The notes under the pieces were generated by a model. It did no database searches, had not been told where the DNA came from, and saw only the letters and a program-made list of their open reading frames with translations. A stretch of DNA of 64,000 nucleotides, taken from the NCBI GenBank assembly GCA_021776195.1, contig JAJFGK010000044.1, positions 62,001 to 126,000 of the forward strand, given 5' to 3'. Positions 8,770 through 17,131 of the stretch are shown here, piece by piece. The number at the start of each line of letters is the position of its first letter. Position 1 is the stretch's first letter. Position numbers and translations under genes: made by a program. The DNA comes from Kiloniellaceae bacterium. GTDB taxonomy: Bacteria; Pseudomonadota; Alphaproteobacteria; Kiloniellales; Kiloniellaceae.

Positions 8770-8812
8770 GCGCATTCTGGGGGCCGCGCATTCTGGGGGC
8801 CGCGTATCCTGG
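8770..8812. repeat. 16-bp direct repeat, two copies plus a partial third
   Basis: GCGCATTCTGGGGGCC occurs twice back to back (8770-8785 and 8786-8801), followed by a degenerate partial copy (GCGTATCCTGG, 8802-8812). It lies in the 187-base gap between the convergent QEGLA and pxpC genes. Just before it, 8734-8740 and 8749-8755 (CTTGCCG/CGGCAAG) can form a small stem that might help terminate transcription. No coding function is seen. Confidence 0.6.
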
Positions 8813-8892
8813 CTTCTCAGCGCGGTGAGTCCTCTTGACGACGCTTGGGCATCGGGCAAGCAGCGGAACGCCCCCCCAGTTGGGAGAGGGCT

Positions 8893-9876
8893 CTAGGCCA
8901 GGGACTCGCGAAGCTTGCCCAACAGCTTGGCCCGGTCATGGCGCGCCGCCAGGGCGCTCTCCATGTCGACCGAGACGAACTGGGTGGGCGTGTTGGGCTG
9001 GAGCTGGCCGATCAGGTCCATGTCGGCGGAGATCACCGTGCCGAGCATGAAGTAGCCGCCGCCCGAGACCGCGTCGCGGTGCAGCACGATGGGCTCGGTC
9101 CCGCCGGGGACCTGGATCGAGCCATAGGGATAGCAGCCGTCGACGATGTTGGAGGGATCGGAGCCGGCCCCGAAGGGCGGTTCGCGCTCGACGAAGTCCA
9201 GGGGCGTGCCGCCCTTGAAACGGTAGCCGATCCGGTCGGCCTCGTTGGCGACCTTCCAGGTCTCGGCGAAAAAGCGGTCGCCGGCGGCTTCGGTGATGCG
9301 GTGCCAGTAGATGCCCGTCAGCACTCGCAGTTCGGCCGGCAGGCCCGGCAGGCGCCGCAACTCCGGCGCCACGCGCCGCCCCGTGCCCTGGCCGGCTCCA
9401 GCGCCCTTGCCCGTCCCCACAGGTAACGCGTCGCCGGCCTGCAGGTTGCGGCCCTGATGCCCGCCCAGGGCGCCCAGGGTGTAGGTCGAGCGGCTGCCCA
9501 GGGCGAGCGGCGTGTCGATGCCGCCGCTGATGGCGATATAGGCGCGCGCGCCGCCCTTGAGAAAGTCGAAGCTCAGGACCTGTCCGGCCTTCACGGGGAA
9601 GCTGCACCAGCTCTCCTGCGGCTCGCCGTCCAGCTTGGGCGGCAGGTCCGCGCCGGTCACCGCGACCGTGGCGGCGGCGGTGAATTCGAGCGACGGGCCC
9701 ATGAAGACCGTCTCCAGGGCGGCCGCGCCCTCCTCGTTACCCACCAGCAGGTTCGCGGCGCGCAGGGCATAGCGGTCCATGGCGCCGGAGATCGGGATCC
9801 CCAGGTGGTAATACCCGGGACGCCCGAGGTCCTGAACGGAGGTCGCCAGCCCCGGCGAGATGACTTTAATGGCCAT
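8893..9876 (-). CDS. pxpC: Biotin-dependent carboxyltransferase-family protein (5-oxoprolinase subunit C / AHS2)
   Basis: 327-residue cytosolic PxpC/KipA (AHS2) protein: start IKVISPGLATSVQDLGRPGYYHLGIPISGAMD, then LLVGNEEGAAALETVFMGP and AYIAISGGID, all family hallmarks. With PxpB it forms the carboxyltransferase-like half of 5-oxoprolinase; the same fold is the carboxyltransferase domain of urea carboxylase. The start at 9876 has GGGGAGG 6 bases upstream and overlaps the end of pxpB by 11 bases. Last gene of the leftward operon. Because biotin carboxylase and biotin carrier genes are in the same operon, this copy probably takes part in a true biotin-dependent carboxylation. Confidence 0.9.
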   Translation of the reverse strand: MAIKVISPGLATSVQDLGRPGYYHLGIPISGAMDRYALRAANLLVGNEEGAAALETVFMGPSLEFTAAATVAVTGADLPPKLDGEPQESWCSFPVKAGQVLSFDFLKGGARAYIAISGGIDTPLALGSRSTYTLGALGGHQGRNLQAGDALPVGTGKGAGAGQGTGRRVAPELRRLPGLPAELRVLTGIYWHRITEAAGDRFFAETWKVANEADRIGYRFKGGTPLDFVEREPPFGAGSDPSNIVDGCYPYGSIQVPGGTEPIVLHRDAVSGGGYFMLGTVISADMDLIGQLQPNTPTQFVSVDMESALAARHDRAKLLGKLRESLA

Positions 9877-10741
9877 GGAGAACCTCCCCAAGTTTCTGGT
9901 TGTAGCCGTCGATGTTCTCGTTGAACCGATCGAGCGAGAAGGTGACATCGCGAATCAGCGGGGCGAAGCGGCCCTCCTCGACATCGGCGAGGGCCTGGTC
10001 ATAGGCCTCGCGGTCGATCGACTTGAATTTCACGATATCGCCGGGTTGGAAGAAGACCATGAAGTCCTGCAGGTAGCTGATCTCCTGATTGGGATCGAAG
10101 ATCGGCATGGGGGTGATGCCGAACATCTGATAACCGCCGGCGCCGCGAACCGAATAGATGCAAGAAAAGCAGCCGCCGTAGCCCACGGTATGTTTCGGCG
10201 TGTCGGTGCGTGGCCGCAGGTACTTCGGCACTTCGATCTGATGCGGCCGGTCGACCATCTGGTACATGAAGGGCAGGCCGGCCACGAAGCCCACCATGGA
10301 GACGAACCAGGGCGCCCCGGAATGGGCCGCGATGAAGTCGTCGACCGAGCCGTAGTTGTTGATGCGCGCGGCGAACTCCAGATCCGTGCTGTTGGGGTCC
10401 TGATGGCGCTCGCGAAAGCGCATCAGGGTCTCATGGGTCCAGGGGTCGTTGTAATAGACCGGGATCTCGATGATCCGGGTCTGCAGAACCGACTCGGCCT
10501 TTTCGGCGGAGGCCTCCAGGGTTTTCAGCTCGGCCAGCATATCGTCCGGGCTGATCAGGTCGGGATCGTACTTGACCTGGAGCGAGGCATTGGCCGGGCA
10601 AATCTCGGTGACGCCCTTGATCTGGCTGTCGCGGACCGCGTTGGTCATGGCCAGGCTCTTGAAAAAGGCCTCGAGCGACATGTCCTCGTCGACCTCGACG
10701 AAGATATGCTCGTCGCCTCCAAATGAGTATCGTGTCTTCAT
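9866..10741 (-). CDS. pxpB: 5-oxoprolinase subunit B / KipI-like (AHS1) protein
   Basis: 291 residues, PxpB/KipI (AHS1) family. An N-terminal ferredoxin-like part (residues 1-90) is followed by IPVYYNDPW, FVAGLPFMYQM, a nucleotide-loop-like HTVGYGGCFSCIYSVRGAGGYQ and FQPGDIVKFKSID near the C terminus. It pairs with PxpC, which it overlaps by 11 bases. The family is longer here than E. coli PxpB, and the N-terminal portion resembles that of the second copy at 25754. In urea carboxylase the AHS1 and AHS2 parts are fused; here they are separate subunits of one predicted enzyme. Confidence 0.9.
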   Translation of the reverse strand: MKTRYSFGGDEHIFVEVDEDMSLEAFFKSLAMTNAVRDSQIKGVTEICPANASLQVKYDPDLISPDDMLAELKTLEASAEKAESVLQTRIIEIPVYYNDPWTHETLMRFRERHQDPNSTDLEFAARINNYGSVDDFIAAHSGAPWFVSMVGFVAGLPFMYQMVDRPHQIEVPKYLRPRTDTPKHTVGYGGCFSCIYSVRGAGGYQMFGITPMPIFDPNQEISYLQDFMVFFQPGDIVKFKSIDREAYDQALADVEEGRFAPLIRDVTFSLDRFNENIDGYNQKLGEVLHGH

Positions 10742-10778
10742 CGGTCGACCACCTCCCAGTGTTTGACGGCGCCCGGCG

Positions 10779-12143
<1,365 letters not shown>

Positions 12144-12159
12144 GATCTGCCGACCCCGG

Positions 12160-12402
12160 CTAGTCTTCGAGTTCGACCAGGGGCTGGCCGGCCATCACGG
12201 CGTCTTCGTTCTCCACCAGAAACTTGACCACCTTGCCCTCGGCATCGGCCGTCACCTCGTTGAAGGACTTCATCACCTCCACAAGGCCGATCACGTCACC
12301 CTTGGCCACGACGTCGCCGATTTCTTTGTAGGTCGGCTGGTCCGGCGCCGGGCGGCGGTAAAAGGTGCCGGGCAGCGGCGAGTGGATCTGTTTGTTTGCC
12401 AT
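12160..12402 (-). CDS. Biotin carboxyl carrier protein (AccB-like, minimal)
   Basis: Only 80 residues: a bare biotinyl domain without the long N-terminal part of AccB. It contains the hairpin motif EVMKSFNEV with the biotin-accepting lysine at residue 45, flanked by the GDVVAKGDVIGLVE and KFLVENEDAVMAGQPL repeats. The residue after the lysine is Ser instead of the usual Met, a variation seen in this subgroup. It carries carboxybiotin from the downstream biotin carboxylase to the PxpB/PxpC carboxyltransferase pair. Confidence 0.92.
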   Translation of the reverse strand: MANKQIHSPLPGTFYRRPAPDQPTYKEIGDVVAKGDVIGLVEVMKSFNEVTADAEGKVVKFLVENEDAVMAGQPLVELED

Positions 12403-12485
12403 GGAAGTCCCCCTTGATTTGTCGTCGATGTCAGCCGGCGGCGGCCGAGATTGCCTTGTTCAGCCCTCGATCCCAACCATACCCC

Positions 12486-13220
12486 TCAAGCGGCCTCTGC
12501 CAAATAGGGCTTAACGGCACGGCGCACCGCCTCGGCCACCGCGAGGGCATTGGGCGTATCGGAGTGCACACAGATTGAATCGGCCCGCACCGGCACATCC
12601 TTGTCGTCCACAGACTTGGTCTTGCCTTCCTCCACGGCCCTGAGGCAGCGCGCCGCCGCCCGCTCGGGGTCCACCGCTTCATGCTCGCGGGTGATGATCA
12701 GGGCGCCGTCGTCCCGGTAGGCCAGGTCGGCGTAATACTCGGCGACGAACCGGTGGCCGCGGGCCTGATAGATCTCTTCGTGCAGGGTGTTGATCATGCC
12801 GAAGAGCGGCACCTTGAAGATATCGGCGGCGTCGGCCACCGCGTGGGCCGCGTGCTCCATGCGCGCGGCCATGCCGTAAAGCGAGCCGTGGGGCTTGATG
12901 TGGTTGAGGGTCATGCCCTCGGCCTCGAGGAAGCCTTTCAGTGCCGCGACCTGGTAGATAATGATGTTGGCGAGTTCCTCGCGCTCGACCTTCATCTCGC
13001 GCCGGCCGAAGCCCTGGAGGTCCGGCAGGGAGGGGTGGGCGCCGACCCGCACGTTGCATGATTTGGCCAGCCGAACCGTCTGGCGCATGTGGTTGGGGTC
13101 CGACGCGTGAAAGCCGCAAGCCACGTTGGCGACCGAGATCAGCGGCATCATGCCCGCGTCGTCGCCCATCTTGTAGAGCCCGTAGCTCTCGCCCATGTCG
13201 CAGTTGATTTCCACGCGCAT
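12486..13220 (-). CDS. pxpA: 5-oxoprolinase subunit A (LamB/YcsF family), copy 1
   Basis: 244 residues, LamB/YcsF family TIM-barrel-like protein: VEINCDMGESYGLYKMGDD start, ANVACGFHASDPNHMR, VGAHPSLPDLQGFGRREM, and the closing SICVHSDTPNA. PxpA works with PxpB/PxpC to open 5-oxoproline (pyroglutamate) to glutamate with ATP in E. coli and Bacillus. First gene of the leftward operon; the divergent LysR gene begins 145 bases away. A close second copy lies at 33419. Its grouping with biotin carboxylase genes suggests the substrate is a lactam or amide activated by carboxylation. Confidence 0.92.
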   Translation of the reverse strand: MRVEINCDMGESYGLYKMGDDAGMMPLISVANVACGFHASDPNHMRQTVRLAKSCNVRVGAHPSLPDLQGFGRREMKVEREELANIIIYQVAALKGFLEAEGMTLNHIKPHGSLYGMAARMEHAAHAVADAADIFKVPLFGMINTLHEEIYQARGHRFVAEYYADLAYRDDGALIITREHEAVDPERAAARCLRAVEEGKTKSVDDKDVPVRADSICVHSDTPNALAVAEAVRRAVKPYLAEAA

Positions 13221-13333
13221 CCTCTACCCCATTTTGCTGGCAGTTTAACAATCCTGACCTCGGTCCCGCGTCAAGCCTGCCGGGCTGGCCGAGGAGGGTG
13301 ACTTTGACGCCCGGGAGGTGTCTTTGTAAAATT

Positions 13334-13356
13334 CGATTTTGAGGTAGCTGAAATCG
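13334..13356. promoter_or_regulatory. Inverted repeat in LysR/pxpA divergent region
   Basis: CGATTT (13334-13339) and AAATCG (13351-13356) are complementary arms 11 bases apart, ending 9 bases before the LysR start codon. LysR regulators commonly bind such interrupted T-N11-A palindromes next to their own divergent promoter. Support is symmetry and position only. Confidence 0.4.
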
Positions 13357-13365
13357 GAAAAATCG

Positions 13366-14286
13366 ATGGCCTTCACCTTTCGACAAGTGCGGTACTTCAT
13401 TGCCACGGCGGAAGCCGGCAAGGTCTCGCTGGCCGCCGCCAATCTCAACGTCTCGCAATCGGGTATTACCAGTGCGATCAAGGCTCTGGAGACGGAACTC
13501 GGCTATCAGCTCTTTCAGCGCAAATCGAACGGCGTTTCCGTGACCTACGAGGGACACCAGTTCCTGCAGCACGCGCACAACATCGTCGCGGCCGTCTCCG
13601 AGGCCACCCAGGCGCCCCGCCGCACCAGCGAGAACATCGAGGGCACCATCGACGTCGGGGTGACCTATACGGTGGCGGGTTACTTCCTGCCGCCGGTGTT
13701 GGCCCGTTTTGCCCGGGCCTTCCCCAATGTGACGGTCAAGCTGCACGAACACGAGCGCAGCCGTATCGAAGACGAAATCGTCGCGGGCAAGTTGGACCTG
13801 GCGGTGATGCTTGTTTCCAATCTGGGCGATCAGGCGGAGATCGAGACCGATGTGCTGATCCAGTCCCGCCGCCGTCTCTGGGCCAGCGCCGACAATCCGC
13901 TCCTTGCCAACAGCACCGTTTCGCTGGCGGAGGTGGCCGAGGAGCCTTACATCATGCTGACCGTCGACGAGGCCAGTATCACTGCGAGGCGCTATTGGGC
14001 CGCCACTCCTTTTCGGCCGCGGGTCGTCTTCACCACTTCATCGGTCGAGGCCGTGCGCTCCATGGTCGCGACCGGCATGGGTGTGACGGTCCTGTCGGAC
14101 ATGGTCTACCGGCCCTGGTCGCTGGAAGGCCAGCGCATCGAGGTGAAGAACCTCACCGAAGGCGTGCCCACCATGGATGTCGGCCTTGCCCAGCGCCGGG
14201 GCGCCGAGCTGTCGCCGTCGGCCGCCGCCTTCCGGGACTACCTGCGCCTCGCCTTCGCCGGCTCCGCACCCAACTATCTGGCCTAG
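13366..14286 (+). CDS. LysR-family regulator divergent from pxpA operon
   Basis: 306 residues. The DNA-binding domain at residues 1-60 (FRQVRYFIATAEAGKVSLAAANLNVSQSGITSAIKALE) is followed by a LysR substrate-binding domain (TIDVGVTYTVAGYFLPPVLARF and KLDLAVMLVSN). It is divergently transcribed from the pxpA-biotin carboxylase operon, the classic arrangement for a LysR activator of that operon. The stop codon overlaps the convergent AHSA1 gene stop by 4 bases (CTAG at 14283-14286). The effector is unknown; a pathway substrate such as 5-oxoproline is a guess. Confidence 0.9.
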   Translation: MAFTFRQVRYFIATAEAGKVSLAAANLNVSQSGITSAIKALETELGYQLFQRKSNGVSVTYEGHQFLQHAHNIVAAVSEATQAPRRTSENIEGTIDVGVTYTVAGYFLPPVLARFARAFPNVTVKLHEHERSRIEDEIVAGKLDLAVMLVSNLGDQAEIETDVLIQSRRRLWASADNPLLANSTVSLAEVAEEPYIMLTVDEASITARRYWAATPFRPRVVFTTSSVEAVRSMVATGMGVTVLSDMVYRPWSLEGQRIEVKNLTEGVPTMDVGLAQRRGAELSPSAAAFRDYLRLAFAGSAPNYLA

Positions 14287-14786
14287 TCGGAATGCCGAGA
14301 CCCCTGGGTCTGATAGGCCAGCCATTCCGATAACCGCAAGAACGATTCTTCACCGCCCTGTTCCGCGCCCCGGGCCTTTGCCCGATCGAGGCCTGCCGAT
14401 GAATCGAACTGCATTCGCAAAGTCACAAAAGTGGACGCTCCTTGATCATCGAAGGTGACTATCATGCGGCAGGTCAAATGCCTGTCGCTCACATGGCCGC
14501 CGGTGTTGACGAACGCGAGACGCTTCGGCGGGTCCACCTCCTCGAACACAGCTCGGTTGGGATAGTCCGTGCCGTCAGGGCCGTGCAGGATGTAGTCCCA
14601 CAGGCCGCCCACCTTTAACTCCATCACGCGTACGGTGAGGGAAAAGCCCCGCGGACCCCACCATCGCACGAGCTGATCGGCGTCGGTCCATGCCCGATAG
14701 ACGACGTCAACGGGCGCGGCGAAAACACGCGAAAAGATCAGCTCATGACCACCCTCCCTGCCTTCGATCAGCACTTCAGTCGTCAT
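14283..14786 (-). CDS. SRPBCC/AHSA1-domain protein
   Basis: 167 residues, START/AHSA1 fold: RVFAAPVDVVYRAWTDADQLVRWWGPRGF is the family's diagnostic opening, and the C terminus ends with a helix that lines the hydrophobic cavity. Such proteins are typically encoded with a small ArsR regulator and their ligand is usually unknown. The start at 14786 lies inside the last codons of the ArsR gene (11-base overlap), so the two are translationally coupled. Confidence 0.88.
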   Translation of the reverse strand: MTTEVLIEGREGGHELIFSRVFAAPVDVVYRAWTDADQLVRWWGPRGFSLTVRVMELKVGGLWDYILHGPDGTDYPNRAVFEEVDPPKRLAFVNTGGHVSDRHLTCRMIVTFDDQGASTFVTLRMQFDSSAGLDRAKARGAEQGGEESFLRLSEWLAYQTQGSRHSD

Positions 14787-15111
14787 CGCGATCTCCTTGT
14801 TTCGCAAGGAACCCGTCCAGCCGCTCGAAACTCTCGTCCCAAAACTTCTGATAAGGCTGGATAAGGGCGTAGACATCCTTCAGCGGTCCTGGCCGCAGGC
14901 GGCAGGGCCGCCGCTGCGCATCGCGAAGACGCTCAATCAATCCCGCGCGCTCCAAGACCTTCAGATGTTTGGTGATCGCCGGCCCGGTCATATCGAAGGG
15001 TTCAGTCAATTCAGAAACCGTCAGCTCACCCGATGTCAGCCTGGCCAGGATCGATCGCCTCGCCGGATGCGCGAGCGCAGAAAGAGTCAGGCTCAATCTA
15101 TCAGTGGACAT
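14776..15111 (-). CDS. ArsR-family transcriptional regulator
   Basis: 111-residue winged helix protein with the ArsR/SmtB layout: LSALAHPARRSILARLTSGELTVSELTEPFDMTGPAITKHLKVLERAGLIERLRDAQRR. No cysteine metal site is visible, so it is the metal-independent kind that pairs with AHSA1 proteins. It is divergent from the DHFR-like gene at 15215; the intergenic stretch has a short palindrome it might bind. It probably represses its own operon. Confidence 0.9.
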   Translation of the reverse strand: MSTDRLSLTLSALAHPARRSILARLTSGELTVSELTEPFDMTGPAITKHLKVLERAGLIERLRDAQRRPCRLRPGPLKDVYALIQPYQKFWDESFERLDGFLAKQGDRDDD

Positions 15112-15119
15112 ATTATATT

Positions 15120-15129
15120 ACCATATGGT
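15120..15129. promoter_or_regulatory. ACCATATGGT palindrome, candidate ArsR operator
   Basis: A perfect 10-base palindrome in an AT-rich stretch starting 9 bases upstream of the ArsR start codon. A second CATGGTAAC element lies about 20 bases further right. ArsR proteins usually bind such short palindromes over their own promoter. It would cover both divergent promoters here. The claim rests on position and symmetry. Confidence 0.35.
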
Positions 15130-15214
15130 TAGATAAATACATGGTAACATACAAACCTGAGGACGTTAAGCAGCGACTGCAAGGGCGTGCGAGGAGAAAG
15201 GAGGACGCGAAAGC

Positions 15215-15766
15215 ATGAGAGACCTGGCAATCCTGACATTTCAAACCCTCGACGGCGTGATGCAGTTGGGCGATTTTGACCGGGGTGGTTGGGCCGCCCC
15301 CTTTTGGGAAGAGGTTATGGTGCAGGTGGGTCGCGAAGCGATGTCGCTCCCTTACGATATGCTCTTGGGGCGAAAGACCTACGAGGCGTTTGCCGCACAT
15401 TGGCCGAATGTTGAAGGTGACCCGACCGCCGAGGTACTGAACGCGGCCCGGAAATACGTTGTCTCGGGCGGCTCACCGGATCTGAGCTGGAACAATTCGC
15501 ATCTTGTCAGCGGCGACATTCCGGCCGAGGTCGCTGCTCTGAAACAGCAAGACGGCCCTCTGCTGCAGGTGCATGGAAGTGCGCAGCTTCTGCGGACCCT
15601 CCTGGCGCATGACCTCGTCGATGAGTTCCGTTTGTGGAGCTTTCCGGTGATTGTCGGCGCGGGCAAACGGCTGTTCGAAACCGACGCAGCGCCAAATCGC
15701 CTCGAGCTGGTCAAAAGCGATCAGTCACCAAACGGCGTGGTCATGACGATCTACAGGAAACGCTAA
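15215..15766 (+). CDS. Dihydrofolate-reductase-fold protein (RibD C-terminal domain family)
   Basis: 183 residues, RibD_C/DHFR-like reductase (YwjB/YyaP type): ILTFQTLDGVMQ opening, DMLLGRKTYEAFAAHWP nucleotide-binding segment and LVDEFRLWSFPVIVGAGKRLF near the end. It likely binds NADPH, but no substrate is established for this group. Start at 15215 with AAAGGAGG upstream. It is divergent from the ArsR/AHSA1 pair, an arrangement often seen for this trio. Confidence 0.88.
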   Translation: MRDLAILTFQTLDGVMQLGDFDRGGWAAPFWEEVMVQVGREAMSLPYDMLLGRKTYEAFAAHWPNVEGDPTAEVLNAARKYVVSGGSPDLSWNNSHLVSGDIPAEVAALKQQDGPLLQVHGSAQLLRTLLAHDLVDEFRLWSFPVIVGAGKRLFETDAAPNRLELVKSDQSPNGVVMTIYRKR

Positions 15767-15935
15767 TATCGGCGTTGTCGTGACGCCTGTCCGATCAATG
15801 GATCTCGTGGCTGGGTCGACGCGGCCAAAATGCCGCTGGTCTGCCGGGCAGCCAAGAATTCCGGGAGTTGAGTGCCGACATTTTGACGTTGCCATAGACT
15901 TCGATACAGATCTGATCGCGGTTTTATCAATATCA

Positions 15936-15951
15936 CTGGTCCGAATACCAG
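15936..15951. promoter_or_regulatory. CTGGT-N6-ACCAG inverted repeat upstream of ABC operon
   Basis: Complementary 5-base arms CTGGT and ACCAG with a 6-base spacer, 77 bases before the binding-protein start codon. The TGGT/ACCA half-sites resemble those bound by GntR-family repressors, but no such regulator gene is nearby. Candidate operator of the ABC transporter operon. Confidence 0.35.
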
Positions 15952-16028
15952 AATTCTCGAAACAACTTGATATGCCGGTCTGATGTCTCCTAAGATCAAT
16001 CTTGCATCAGTCCATAGGAGCTCAAAAA

Positions 16029-17084
16029 ATGAGAAAATTAACAGGGATAGCGATTTCCACGGCCGTTGCGGGGATGCTCTTTACCTCCTCGATGGCGAAT
16101 GCCGCCAACGATTGGTGGCCCTTCCCGGTCTATGACCTGTCGTCCGGCGAAAAGATGGAGACGACCTACAGCCCGCTGGCCAAGGCCGAGAAGAAATGGA
16201 ACATCTGCGTCCTGTTTCCGCATATGAAGGATAGTTTCTGGGTCGCCGTCGCCTATGGCATCGTCGAAGAATCAAAGCGCATGGGCGTCAAGATGACACT
16301 TCTGCAGGCTGGCGGTTACGAAAACCTGCCCAAGCAGATTTCCCAGTTCGATGACTGCGTGGCCTCAGGTGCTGATGCGATCGTTATCGGTGCGATTTCC
16401 GAAGCCGGCATGGCCAAAAAGTTCCAGGAAGGCCTGGACAAGGGTATTCCGGTGATCAGCACGGTCAATCCGGTGTCGGACGCACCCTTGACCGCCAAGG
16501 TCTTCGTTGAATTCGATACCATGGGATACCAAACCGGCGCCTATCTGCTCGAGCACCTGGGCGGTGCCTCCGGCAAGGCCGTGTCCTTCCCCGGCCCGCA
16601 GGCTTCCGGCTGGGCGGAAAGCTTCGCCAAGGGTTTCAAGGAAGCCCTGGACGGCTCCAGCGTCGAGCTGCTCGAGGAAAAGTTCGGCGACACCGGCGTT
16701 TCGGTCCAGCTGAAGCTGATCGAGGACGCGCTGCAGACCTACGACGACATGACCGTGATCTGGGGCACCGCCCCCACCGCGGAAGCCGCGATCGGTGCCG
16801 TTCAAGAGGCCGGCCGCGAGGACATTCTCATCATGTCGTCCTATGAGAACCAGGCGATGCTCGATGCCATGATGAACGACGAGATCCTCGGCTTTGCCAC
16901 GCAATGGCCGGTCGTCGAGGGTCGTATCGCCATCGACATGGCGGTGCGCGCGCTGGAGAAGAAAGACCTCTCGACCTTCATCTACACCAAGCCGCTGATG
17001 ATCTCGAAGGCCAATGCGGGCGATGTCGATATGTCGGCGGTGCTGGCTCCGCAAAACTGGCAGCCGGTCTATTCGGTCGACTAG
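16029..17084 (+). CDS. TorT-like periplasmic substrate-binding protein of a sugar-type ABC transporter
   Basis: 351 residues. A signal peptide runs to about residue 25 (cleavage after MANA). The mature protein starts NDWWPFPVYDLSSG and then KWNICVLFPHMKDSFWVAVAYGIVEES, recalling TorT, the periplasmic partner of the TMAO sensor TorS, and belongs to the LacI/ribose-binding (Peripla_BP_4) superfamily. Here it heads an ABC importer operon with no sensor kinase, so it is more likely a transport receptor. Start at 16029 with AGGAG at 16016-16020; an in-frame ATG at 16002 lacks a signal-peptide context. The ligand is unknown. Confidence 0.88.
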   Translation: MRKLTGIAISTAVAGMLFTSSMANAANDWWPFPVYDLSSGEKMETTYSPLAKAEKKWNICVLFPHMKDSFWVAVAYGIVEESKRMGVKMTLLQAGGYENLPKQISQFDDCVASGADAIVIGAISEAGMAKKFQEGLDKGIPVISTVNPVSDAPLTAKVFVEFDTMGYQTGAYLLEHLGGASGKAVSFPGPQASGWAESFAKGFKEALDGSSVELLEEKFGDTGVSVQLKLIEDALQTYDDMTVIWGTAPTAEAAIGAVQEAGREDILIMSSYENQAMLDAMMNDEILGFATQWPVVEGRIAIDMAVRALEKKDLSTFIYTKPLMISKANAGDVDMSAVLAPQNWQPVYSVD

Positions 17085-17131
17085 CTGCGCGGCAGAGGTT
17101 TCTTCCCTTGGAAAACCTTGCTGATAAGGCA

